NCBI GenBank assembly: GCA_030620935.1
Contig: JAUXIP010000177.1
Span: 1 to 5,359, forward strand
Reading direction: 5' to 3'
Source of the DNA: Deltaproteobacteria bacterium
GTDB taxonomy: Bacteria > Desulfobacterota_B > Binatia > UBA9968
DNA: 5,359 bases
Each line of letters starts with the position of its first letter. Position 1 is the stretch's first letter. Shown here piece after piece: positions 1-5,184 of the stretch. Made by a program: the position numbers and the translations under genes. The notes beneath the pieces are model-generated. The model ran no database searches and had not been told where the DNA came from. It worked only from the letters and a program-made list of their open reading frames with translations.

Positions 1-93
1 CAATACCCAGTTCGTCGTAGGCTAAAAAGTGTCAATTCTGTTTAGGCTCGGAACCGCTCTGGGCTTGGGTTTGCTCGATTTTGGACCGCTAGA

Positions 94-123
94 TAAGGGG
101 TCAAGGCTGCTCTTGGCTCCTTA
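94..123. repeat. Small inverted repeat (hairpin)
   Basis: TAAGGGGTCAAG (94-105) faces CTTGGCTCCTTA (112-123) across a 6-nt loop. The two mismatches are G-T and T-G, so a plus-strand transcript could pair all 12 positions. No T-run follows on either strand, so it does not look like an intrinsic terminator. Function unknown. Confidence 0.5.
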
Positions 124-155
124 GAGAAAATCAAACGCGTGTCAGTTCGAATTTT

Positions 156-170
156 GGATCAACTCTTGAC
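156..170. repeat. 15-bp direct repeat, left copy
   Basis: GGATCAACTCTTGAC occurs here and again, identically, at 752-766. The two copies flank the GFA-family gene. The left copy runs into a second ACTCTTG unit. The right copy overlaps the start of the palindromic element at 761, so the left copy may be a relic of the same repeat family, or the pair may mark an old insertion. Confidence 0.6.
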
Positions 171-211
171 TCTTGACTTACCTAGTAGGATCCCTCCCTT
201 TTTTAATTTAC

Positions 212-239
212 TTGACGCCCGCCTGAGATTTCCAATAAG
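212..239 (+). promoter_or_regulatory. Possible sigma70-type promoter for the GFA-family gene
   Basis: TTGACG (212-217) is followed after 16 nt by AATAAG (234-239), which matches four of six TATAAT positions. It would start transcription near 246, about 50 nt before the ATG at 294. The -10 is weak, so this is only the best candidate in the stretch. Confidence 0.35.
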
Positions 240-293
240 TTTGTCTCGTCTCTGGTCTGAGCCCGGGGACGGAATTTTTTATAGGAGGTTGCC

Positions 294-698
294 ATGTCCG
301 ATCAAGCGCTTCGAGGGAGTTGCCTGTGCAAAGCGGTCCGTTATGAAATAAGACCGCCTTTTCTCAGATTTCGCCACTGCTATTGCTCCCGCTGCAGGAA
401 AGCCACGGGAGGCGTACGAGCGACGAACATAGCGGTAGTTGTCGATTAGTTTCGCTGGATATCGGGTGAGGAGTTGATCTCGCGTTACGATCTTCCGGAA
501 GCGAAGAGCTTCGCGTGGCAGATTTGCACACGGTGTAACTGCCCCGTACCGCAAAAGTCACGTGACGGCCAGCGCTTTCTTGTTCCTGCGAGCACCCTCG
601 GCGATGTACCATCGGAGAAACCGTCGGCGCACGGGCACTGGAGCAGCCGGGTGAGTTGGGCAGCAACCGACGAATCGCATCTTCCGTGCACGGATTAA
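294..698 (+). pseudogene. CENP-V/GFA-domain zinc protein, interrupted by an in-frame TAG
   Basis: This gene belongs to the CENP-V/GFA family (formaldehyde-activating-enzyme-like, Mss4-like zinc fold). These are small cytoplasmic proteins, mostly of unknown substrate and often annotated as glutathione-dependent formaldehyde-activating. The ATG at 294 has a strong AGGAGG (283-288) 5 nt upstream. The frame has 134 codons plus a terminal TAA. All seven zinc-type cysteines of the family are present: C10 and C12 (GSCLC), C29, C31 and C34 (HCYCSRC), and C78 and C81 (CTRC). Codon 52 is TAG (447-449), just before FRWISGEEL, where homologues as I recall them usually carry Gln (a DQFRW-type motif). One C-to-T change in CAG would explain it. 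As written, translation gives a 51-residue fragment lacking the last zinc pair. The rest of the frame is clean, so the lesion is recent, a sequence error, or read through. The family call is firm; functional status is not. Confidence 0.85.
447..449 (+). other. In-frame amber stop inside the GFA-family gene
   Basis: TAG in the frame set by the ATG at 294 and continuing to the TAA at 696-698. The homology signal is equally good on both sides: zinc cysteines 1-5 lie before it, cysteines 6-7 and the YDLPEA motif after it. The frame does not change across it. Confidence 0.85.
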
Positions 699-751
699 GC
701 TAAAGGGCGTGCCATTCCAAGAGCAGCGCGGTCAGCAAAGCAGAGGCATTG

Positions 752-766
752 GGATCAACTCTTGAC
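752..766. repeat. 15-bp direct repeat, right copy
   Basis: Identical to 156-170 (GGATCAACTCTTGAC). Its last six bases are the first bases of the palindromic element that begins at 761. Confidence 0.6.
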
Positions 767-920
767 AGACCGTTGAAAAAGGCCCATCTGCGGCGTTGCG
801 CTTGACCGCCTCTCCCCGACGTACTCCTAAGTACGCCTCCGCTCGTCGGTTTCTCGCGCGCCTTGCATCTGGAACCTTTTTGACCGGTCTGTGAACATGG
901 TTTTTCAACACCCTGTCAAG
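761..920. repeat. Imperfect palindromic intergenic element, about 160 bp
   Basis: Outer arms: CTTGACAG (761-768) pairs with CTGTCAAG (913-920), and GTTGAAAAA (772-780) pairs with TTTTTCAAC (901-909). A second, nested right arm competes for the same left arm: ACAGACCG (765-772) pairs with CGGTCTGT (885-892), and AAAAAGG (776-782) pairs with CCTTTTT (875-881). Inner pairs are CCGAC (816-820) with GTCGG (845-849), around a core GTACT-CCTA-AGTAC (821-834). It contains no gene. It looks like a REP- or MITE-like non-autonomous element and resembles palindromes I recall from deltaproteobacterial-type genomes, though I cannot check that here. Its place between two converging genes would suit bidirectional termination or mRNA 3'-end protection. 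Confidence 0.75.
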
Positions 921-923
921 ACC

Positions 924-945
924 CGACTCCTGATCGACTCCCGAT
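924..945. repeat. 11-bp tandem duplication
   Basis: CGACTCCTGAT (924-934) is followed directly by CGACTCCCGAT (935-945), a 10 of 11 match. It sits just outside the right end of the palindromic element and may be slippage or an insertion scar. Confidence 0.5.
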
Positions 946-1068
946 CCGCAGACTCACAATCACATTCACCTACGACGCGTTGGGTTGAAGGATTTCAAGG
1001 TTAAAGAAAGGTCAGGCCACTTATTCGGCCGGTCTAGCCCACCCTGATCCTGGGCATACTTGTGGCAG

Positions 1069-1965
1069 CTACGCGGTGTACCGCTGTTCCATCTCGAGGA
1101 AATCGGGAAGCCGCAGCAGCGCTTCGTACTCCTTCAGCGAGGCCATTCTGTCGGCGTACCGCTTGGTGTGACCGTCCTGCTTCAAGATGGTGAGGAGTTC
1201 GCTGACCGCTTTGACCACCGTGTAGCGCACCGAGTTACTGCCGCCCATCGTAAAGCCTATCTGCTTGATTTCCTCCAGGGTAACGTTGCCGCGCTGAATC
1301 GCCTCGTCCATGAACATGCAGTTGATCCCGCATTTGACGGAATCCCGGATCTTTTTGAACGTTTCGAGCGTCCGCTCCCTGTTGCCCGCCTTGCGCACCC
1401 AGGAAAGCGCTACCGCCACGATGTCCGCACCGGCTTCTTCGTAGGCCTTGATCCGCTTAAGCGCTTCGTCTATACCGCCTACCGATTCCGCGTCCGTTCG
1501 AGCGCTGATCACGAAATCCGAATCCTCTCTGGCATCGATGGCGGCTTGAAGTTTTTTGAGCTGCTCTTTCAATGGAACCACCGGGGTTCCACCCTCGATC
1601 AGCGCGCAGCGCTTGGGTGTTACCTGGTCCTCGAAGCCGATTCCGGCCACTCCGGCCCGCTCGAACTCCTTAACAGCTCGCATGATCCCCAGCGGTCCGC
1701 CCGAATAACCGGTATCCGCATCAACCATGAGCGGGATCTGAATAGAGGCCGCCACGTTCCTCGCCTGGTTCGCCATCTCGCTGAGGCCGATCAAACCCAG
1801 GTCGGGAAGCCCCAGAAGGCTGCCGCAGGTTACGTTTCCAAGCAGCTTGACCATGGGAAATCCCACCGTCTCCGCGATACGCGCCGTAAGACAGTCATAG
1901 ACGCCCGGGTGCACCAGCAATTCACCGCTTTTGATCAGTTGTTTCAATTGGGTAGTTTGTTTCAT
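1069..1965 (-). CDS. Isocitrate lyase/PEP mutase-family C-C lyase (dimethylmalate or methylisocitrate lyase-like)
   Basis: This is a 298-residue TIM-barrel enzyme of the isocitrate lyase/PEP mutase superfamily. Members cleave a C-C bond in 2-hydroxy- or tricarboxylic acids with Mg2+, for example methylisocitrate to succinate plus pyruvate, or 2,3-dimethylmalate to propionate plus pyruvate. Visible motifs are GVYDCLTARIAE near residue 21, SLLGLPDLG near 49-57, the metal-site VDADTGYSGG (D82, D84), FEDQ (E112, D113), the active-loop PKRC (C120), and SARTDA (R156). Length is normal for the short lyases. The oddity is that C120 is followed by Ala-Leu instead of the Gly-His of KRCGH, so substrate or chemistry may differ. 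The ATG at 1965 has AGGGAGG (1971-1977) 5 nt upstream and starts 24 nt after the binding-protein stop, as last gene of the operon. It ends in TAG; a TAA follows 15 codons later. Its partners favour a dimethylmalate-type substrate, but this is inference. Confidence 0.9.
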   Translation of the reverse strand: MKQTTQLKQLIKSGELLVHPGVYDCLTARIAETVGFPMVKLLGNVTCGSLLGLPDLGLIGLSEMANQARNVAASIQIPLMVDADTGYSGGPLGIMRAVKEFERAGVAGIGFEDQVTPKRCALIEGGTPVVPLKEQLKKLQAAIDAREDSDFVISARTDAESVGGIDEALKRIKAYEEAGADIVAVALSWVRKAGNRERTLETFKKIRDSVKCGINCMFMDEAIQRGNVTLEEIKQIGFTMGGSNSVRYTVVKAVSELLTILKQDGHTKRYADRMASLKEYEALLRLPDFLEMEQRYTA

Positions 1966-1989
1966 AGCTGCCTCCCTGAATTGGCCCGT

Positions 1990-3021
1990 TTAGGGGACTT
2001 TGAGGATTTCTCGATACTCGTCGAAGTATTTTTTGAAATCCTTTTTGGCCAGAGCCACGTCGCTCGGCACCAGTTTCACTCCGTCCACCAGGTAAGCCGG
2101 CTTGGGTTTGACGCCGGAGCGAACCGGGATACGGCCGACCCCCACCAACAGCTCCTGGCCTTCCTTTGAAAGGAAGAAATCGACGAACAGCCTTGCGGCT
2201 TTGGGGTGCGGTGCCTGAGCTGCCACTCCAAGACTGTAATGATAAGCGATTACCGGATCGGCTCGCCCCCAATCAATAGGCGCGCCCTGTTTCTTCATCT
2301 TCTCCATCCTCGGGGTGTACATCACTACGCCGATTTTGAATTCTCCGGCGGCCACTAATTGAGCCTGCAAGGTATGTCCCCTGCGGAAGACGATCTCCTG
2401 GGCCGCCAATTTCTTCATAAACGCGCGGCCTTTTTCCGCCCCCATAACCTTCAGCATATTCGCGTACCACTCTGATTCCTCCCGGTCCATGATCATCTGT
2501 CCCTTCCACCGGGGGTGCAAAAGGTCGGCCCAGTTCTTTGGCGCCTCCGCCGGGGAAACGAGTTCGGTATTGAAGCCGAAGGTAGCGGGATTCATATAAA
2601 AACTCGTCCAGCGTCCCGCCGGATCCTTAAAGCCTTCGCGGTAAAACTTCCCGTGGCGGGTCGGATGCTTCGCGAACAGTCCTTTCTGGACGAGAATGGT
2701 CGCGGTGAAGGCTCGAAGGTTGTAGACATCGGCCGCATGTCTGCCCGCTCGCGTTTCGACCAGGATTTTTTCCATCAAGGTATCGGAACCGGCGCGGTAG
2801 TGCTTTACTTTAAGGAACGGATACTTTTTCTAGAATGCTTTCAGTACCGGAACTGCTTCGGAGATGCTGATCGAACCATAGAAGACGACTTCGCCTTCCT
2901 TTTTGGCGCCTTCAATTATCGCCTCCATCTCGCTGTCGGTCTGCGCCTTTGCCTGAGAGACACCCAGGGCTAGCACGATCAAGTGAAAGACCACGATGCT
3001 GCAGATCTTATTGGATCTCAT
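1990..3021 (-). pseudogene. Secreted ABC-type solute-binding protein, interrupted by an in-frame TAG
   Basis: This is a periplasmic substrate-binding protein of the iron/thiamine/putrescine-like class (AfuA/FbpA type, COG1840-like). It would capture a solute for an ABC importer. The ATG at 3021 has AAGGAG (3028-3033) 6 nt upstream. Residues 1-26 form a Sec signal peptide: basic start MRSNK, hydrophobic core VVFHLIVLALG, and AKA before QTD as the cleavage site. The mature start EGAKKEGEVVFYGS is typical of the class. Codon 64 is TAG (2830-2832), between VLKAF and KKYPF, where Glu is usual; one G-to-T change in GAG would explain it. The same frame continues without another fault to TAA at 1990, 343 codons in all, close to family length. 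A restart at TTG/ATG 2778/2775 would lack the signal peptide and has no visible ribosome site. It lies 25 nt after the small-subunit gene. No permease or ATPase gene is in the window. Confidence 0.88.
2830..2832 (-). other. In-frame amber stop inside the solute-binding protein gene
   Basis: CTA on the plus strand reads TAG on the minus strand. It separates a 63-residue secretory N-terminal piece from the remaining 279 codons in the same frame. The 17 codons between it and the next possible start still read as family sequence (KKYPFLKVKHYRAGSDT), which shows that the original gene ran through this position. Confidence 0.88.
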
Positions 3022-3046
3022 GAGGCTCTCCTTCCTTCTCGTTTAT

Positions 3047-3511
3047 TTAACTGGCTTTCTTCGAGAGTTTCGATTTGAGGAACGGGATCAATCCGCCTCG
3101 ATCAAGAATGGCAAGAGCGTGCTCGGAAAACGGCGGAAACGGGCGCGACTCGCGGTTCTTAGGATTCCGTGCCCGGCCTGAGGCCAAATCAAGCTCCAGC
3201 TCTTCTCCCTCTTCGACGATGCCGGAGATGCCCGGGCATTCGATGGCAGGAAGGCCGAGGTTGATCAGCGTGCGCAGGTAAATATTGGAAATCGATTCCG
3301 CAAGAACGGCGGCGACCCCGGTGTCGCGCAGCGATCGGGGCGCGTGTTCAGAGCTTGAGCCCATGCCGAAATTGATTCCGGCGACGATGATATCGCCGGG
3401 CCGAACCTTCTTGTGGAACTCGGGATCGACACCCGCCATGGCCCCGTTAATATTGCCCGAGTCCAAGCAATCACCGAACTTCCATACCTTGCCTCTGAAA
3501 ATTTTTTCCAT
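3047..3511 (-). CDS. Aconitase-family hydro-lyase, small (swivel) subunit, LeuD-like
   Basis: This is the small subunit of a two-part 3-isopropylmalate dehydratase/homoaconitase-type enzyme; it forms part of the active site over the iron-sulfur cluster of the large subunit. Its 154 residues show the family's GKVWKFGD start (8-14), DPEFHKKVRPGDIIVAG (29-45), the glycine-serine loop INFGMGSSSEHAP (46-58), LINLGLPAIE (82-91) and a C-terminal LDRGGLIPFLK (136-146). Two departures stand out. The loop normally reads GSSREHA, and the Arg (aconitase Arg644 type) is Ser54 here. The usual DTDxIIPxRYL stretch and the segment after it are replaced by CLDSGNINGAMAGV, making the protein some 20 residues shorter in that region. 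The ATG at 3511 lies 3 nt after the large-subunit stop, with GAGGGAG at 3524-3530, so translation is probably coupled. These changes suggest a substrate other than isopropylmalate. Confidence 0.9.
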   Translation of the reverse strand: MEKIFRGKVWKFGDCLDSGNINGAMAGVDPEFHKKVRPGDIIVAGINFGMGSSSEHAPRSLRDTGVAAVLAESISNIYLRTLINLGLPAIECPGISGIVEEGEELELDLASGRARNPKNRESRPFPPFSEHALAILDRGGLIPFLKSKLSKKAS

Positions 3512-3514
3512 GGT

Positions 3515-4792
3515 TTAGAGAAACTCCCTCGGGTCGACGACTTCGCCGGCGACCGCGCTGGCCGCCACGGTCGCCGGGCTTCCCAGAAAAATCCGCGCTT
3601 CGCGGTCCCCCATCCGACCAGGGAAATTGCGATTTCCCGAAGAGATGCACACCTCACCCCCGGCCAGGGAAGGGCGCACGCAGATTCCGCATTCCGACGT
3701 GGTCACGAGCGCTTTTGCCTTCTGAATGATGTCCAACAGCCCTTCATCACGCGCCTGGAAATAGGCCCCGAACGAAGCCGGCGTAACTACCATTCGGACT
3801 CCCGCGTGAACCTTCTTTCCTCTTAAGATTTTGGCTGCAACGCGAAGATCTTCGATTCGCGAGTTCGAACAGGTGCCGATGAAGGCCTGATCGATCTTGG
3901 TTCCGAGAAACTCGTGGATCGGCCTGCCGTTGGACGGAACCCCTGGCGCCGCCACGTAGGGCTCCATATCCGTAAGGTCGAACCGGCGCCGCGACTCATA
4001 TTCGGCGTCGGGATCGCTGTGCACGACCTGAAACTCCCCCGGCCCCGCTTGCTTTGCATAGTCGATCGCCCTCTCGTCCGGGGCAAATATGGCGTTGAGC
4101 GCAAGGCTTTCCACCGCCATGTTGCACATCGACAGGCGGCTCTCGATACTGATATCGGCCACGGCGCTGCCCCCGTACTCGATCGTCCTATTGACCAACC
4201 CGTTGGGACCAAGCTCGGCCATGACCCGTAGAACGATATCTTTTCCCCAGATCCAAGAAGGAGGCTTGCCGGCCAGCTCGACGTAGATGGCCGGCGGAAC
4301 TTTCAGCCAGATGTTACCCGTCGCCAATACGCCGATGGTCTCCGTGAAGCCGATGCCGGTCGAAAAGCAGCCGAGGGCCCCATAGGTGCACGAGTGCGAA
4401 TCAGCGCCCACGATAAACTCGCCGGGCCTGACATGGCCGCGCTCTACCATGACGTTGTGACCGATCCCTCCTTGGTATCCTTCGTAGAGGGTCGCCCCGT
4501 GCTCGTCCCGGAATTTCTTGGCTACTTCTTGTCCCTCGGCACGCTTCGTGTTCCGCGCGGGTTGCTCATCGAAGTTGATGATGACTTTATCGGGATCCCA
4601 CGCCCTGGTAACCCCCATCTCTTTGAGCACCTCTTTAAAAACGCCGTAAAGGCCCTTGGGATCTTCAGCTTTAGCGAAGCGGAGGTCTTTGATGTATAGC
4701 TTGTCGATCTCCGCGGTGATCATGTCCCCAGGCCGAACCCGATCCTTCCCGGAGGCCCGGGCGCAAATTTTTTCGGTTATCGTCATTCCCAT
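3515..4792 (-). CDS. Aconitase-family hydro-lyase, large [4Fe-4S] subunit, LeuC-like
   Basis: This is the large subunit of a 3-isopropylmalate dehydratase/homoaconitase-like or 2,3-dimethylmalate dehydratase-like enzyme, which adds or removes water on a dicarboxylate using a [4Fe-4S] cluster. Its 425 residues match the archaeal-type LeuC length. Cluster ligands are C308 (GTCSNSR), C368 and C371 (SECGIC). Other family marks are GIGHN (H112), GADSHS (D131, H133), RTIEYGG (E205), SMCNMAVE (222-229), APDERAIDY and GNRNFPGR (R388, R393). The oddity is NFDEQPARN at 73-81, where the family has Asp-His (aconitase Asp100-His101); here it is Asp75-Glu76, while the other catalytic histidines remain. I chose the ATG at 4792 because AGGAAGG (4799-4805) lies 6 nt upstream and MGMTITEK is a typical LeuC start; an ATG at 4786 is the alternative. 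It is the first gene of the operon. With no leuA or leuB nearby and a C-C lyase downstream, a catabolic role is more likely than leucine synthesis. Confidence 0.92.
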   Translation of the reverse strand: MGMTITEKICARASGKDRVRPGDMITAEIDKLYIKDLRFAKAEDPKGLYGVFKEVLKEMGVTRAWDPDKVIINFDEQPARNTKRAEGQEVAKKFRDEHGATLYEGYQGGIGHNVMVERGHVRPGEFIVGADSHSCTYGALGCFSTGIGFTETIGVLATGNIWLKVPPAIYVELAGKPPSWIWGKDIVLRVMAELGPNGLVNRTIEYGGSAVADISIESRLSMCNMAVESLALNAIFAPDERAIDYAKQAGPGEFQVVHSDPDAEYESRRRFDLTDMEPYVAAPGVPSNGRPIHEFLGTKIDQAFIGTCSNSRIEDLRVAAKILRGKKVHAGVRMVVTPASFGAYFQARDEGLLDIIQKAKALVTTSECGICVRPSLAGGEVCISSGNRNFPGRMGDREARIFLGSPATVAASAVAGEVVDPREFL

Positions 4793-4855
4793 GCTTCACC
4801 TTCCTATGGATGCACCTACTCTCACCCGCCCCTTTTTGGTAGCGAATTACCTGCT

Positions 4856-4877
4856 GACCTACTAATAGTCGGACCTA
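4856..4877 (-). promoter_or_regulatory. Possible operator: two TAGGTC repeats around the -10
   Basis: TAGGTC occurs on the minus strand at 4872-4877 (in the promoter spacer) and at 4856-4861 (just after the -10), 16 bp apart and on either side of the -10 hexamer. A third near-copy, TAGGTG, lies at 4813-4818. A regulator bound here would block the promoter. No regulator gene is in the window, so this rests only on placement. Confidence 0.3.
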
Positions 4878-4891
4878 GCCCTACGTGTCAA
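4862..4891 (-). promoter_or_regulatory. Probable sigma70-type promoter of the four-gene operon
   Basis: On the minus strand, a perfect TTGACA (4886-4891) is followed after 18 nt by TATTAG (4862-4867), a four of six match to TATAAT. Transcription would begin near 4855, leaving a leader of about 60 nt before the ATG at 4792. The -35 is excellent; the spacer is one longer than ideal. Confidence 0.6.
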
Positions 4892-4934
4892 TCTCAACGA
4901 TCCACAAAATAAGCAATATAGAGCCCCAACTGGC

Positions 4935-4962
4935 TTGACACACCCCGGAGTGGTGGTACGAT
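4935..4962 (+). promoter_or_regulatory. Strong sigma70-like promoter reading rightward
   Basis: TTGACA (4935-4940), a 16-nt spacer, then TACGAT (4957-4962), which matches four of six TATAAT positions including the key first A and last T. Transcription would start near 4969, just before the small disrupted reading frame at about 4990. It is divergent from the operon promoter, with the two -35 boxes about 43 bp apart. Confidence 0.6.
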
Positions 4963-4989
4963 GCTCCCCGCTGAACTCAGGGGTTTGCA

Positions 4990-5184
4990 TTGAAAGTCCC
5001 GCGGACATATCAACCGGGCGCGCGAGCTCCTCAAGTATCGGTGGTTTCAGAAAAAGGAGTGGCAGGAGGGATTCAAGCGGATGCTCTCAAGTACGAGCTG
5101 GACGTGCTCGCCAACAAGGACTTTCAGTACCTGACCAAGAGCTCCCTTCCCCGAAAGCTCAAAGAGAAAGATTGGCTGGATTAG
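4990..5184 (+). pseudogene. Small unidentified gene, probably frameshifted
   Basis: As written, a TTG at 4990 with CAGGGG upstream opens a 64-codon frame to TAG at 5182-5184. The two halves behave differently. From about 5089 on, this frame has strong G/C third positions and reads like protein (LKYELDVLANKDFQYLTK). From about 4994 to 5086, the good third positions and protein-like text lie in the next frame (ARELLKYRWFQKKEWQEGF). The two join naturally if CTCTC at 5084-5088 carries an extra CT, giving a basic, Trp- and Lys-rich product of about 63 residues. In that joined frame a TGA (4991-4993) sits right at the start, so the start region may also be damaged. A promoter at 4935-4962 precedes it. 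I do not recognise the family. Confidence 0.45.

Larger units (their letters stand above)
1..293. other. Left intergenic stretch without a convincing gene
   Basis: No reading frame here looks like a protein. The stretch is visibly richer in A and T than the operon to the right and contains short repeats: a hairpin at 94-123, a tandem ACTCTTG at 162-175, and one copy of a 15-bp direct repeat at 156-170. An open frame at 139-351 runs out of this stretch into the GFA gene in another frame; it has no ribosome binding site and no recognisable family, so I treat it as chance. Confidence 0.6.
699..1068. other. Intergenic region between converging genes
   Basis: No protein-like frame is visible here. 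It lies between the end of the plus-strand GFA gene and the end of the minus-strand operon. It holds the palindromic element at 761-920, the right copy of the 15-bp direct repeat at 752-766, and an 11-bp tandem duplication at 924-945. I see no clean stem plus T-run terminator just past the lyase stop; GGCC-8 nt-GGCC (1015-1030 area), followed on the minus strand by TGACCTTTCTTT, is the nearest thing and is weak. Confidence 0.6.

Noticed and set aside
139..351. A 70-codon plus-strand frame in the left stretch
   Set aside because: It starts in a repeat-rich, low-GC region and ends inside the GFA gene in another frame. The GFA gene has the better ribosome site and clear homology.
761..920. CRISPR array or structured RNA gene
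   Set aside because: There are no evenly spaced repeats with unique spacers, and the pairing is a single imperfect palindrome typical of a repeat element.
1009..1035. GGCC inverted repeat as a terminator for the operon
   Set aside because: Only four pairs hold on the minus-strand transcript and the following T-run is broken, so I do not call it a terminator.
1060..2169. A 369-codon open frame on the plus strand
   Set aside because: It lies antisense to the lyase and the end of the binding-protein gene, has no ribosome binding site and no family features. It is a by-product of the codon bias of the true minus-strand genes.
3515..4792. Leucine biosynthesis leuCD
   Set aside because: No leuA or leuB is present, active-site residues differ in both subunits, and the neighbours are a C-C lyase and a binding protein. 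The family is right but the pathway name is not supported.
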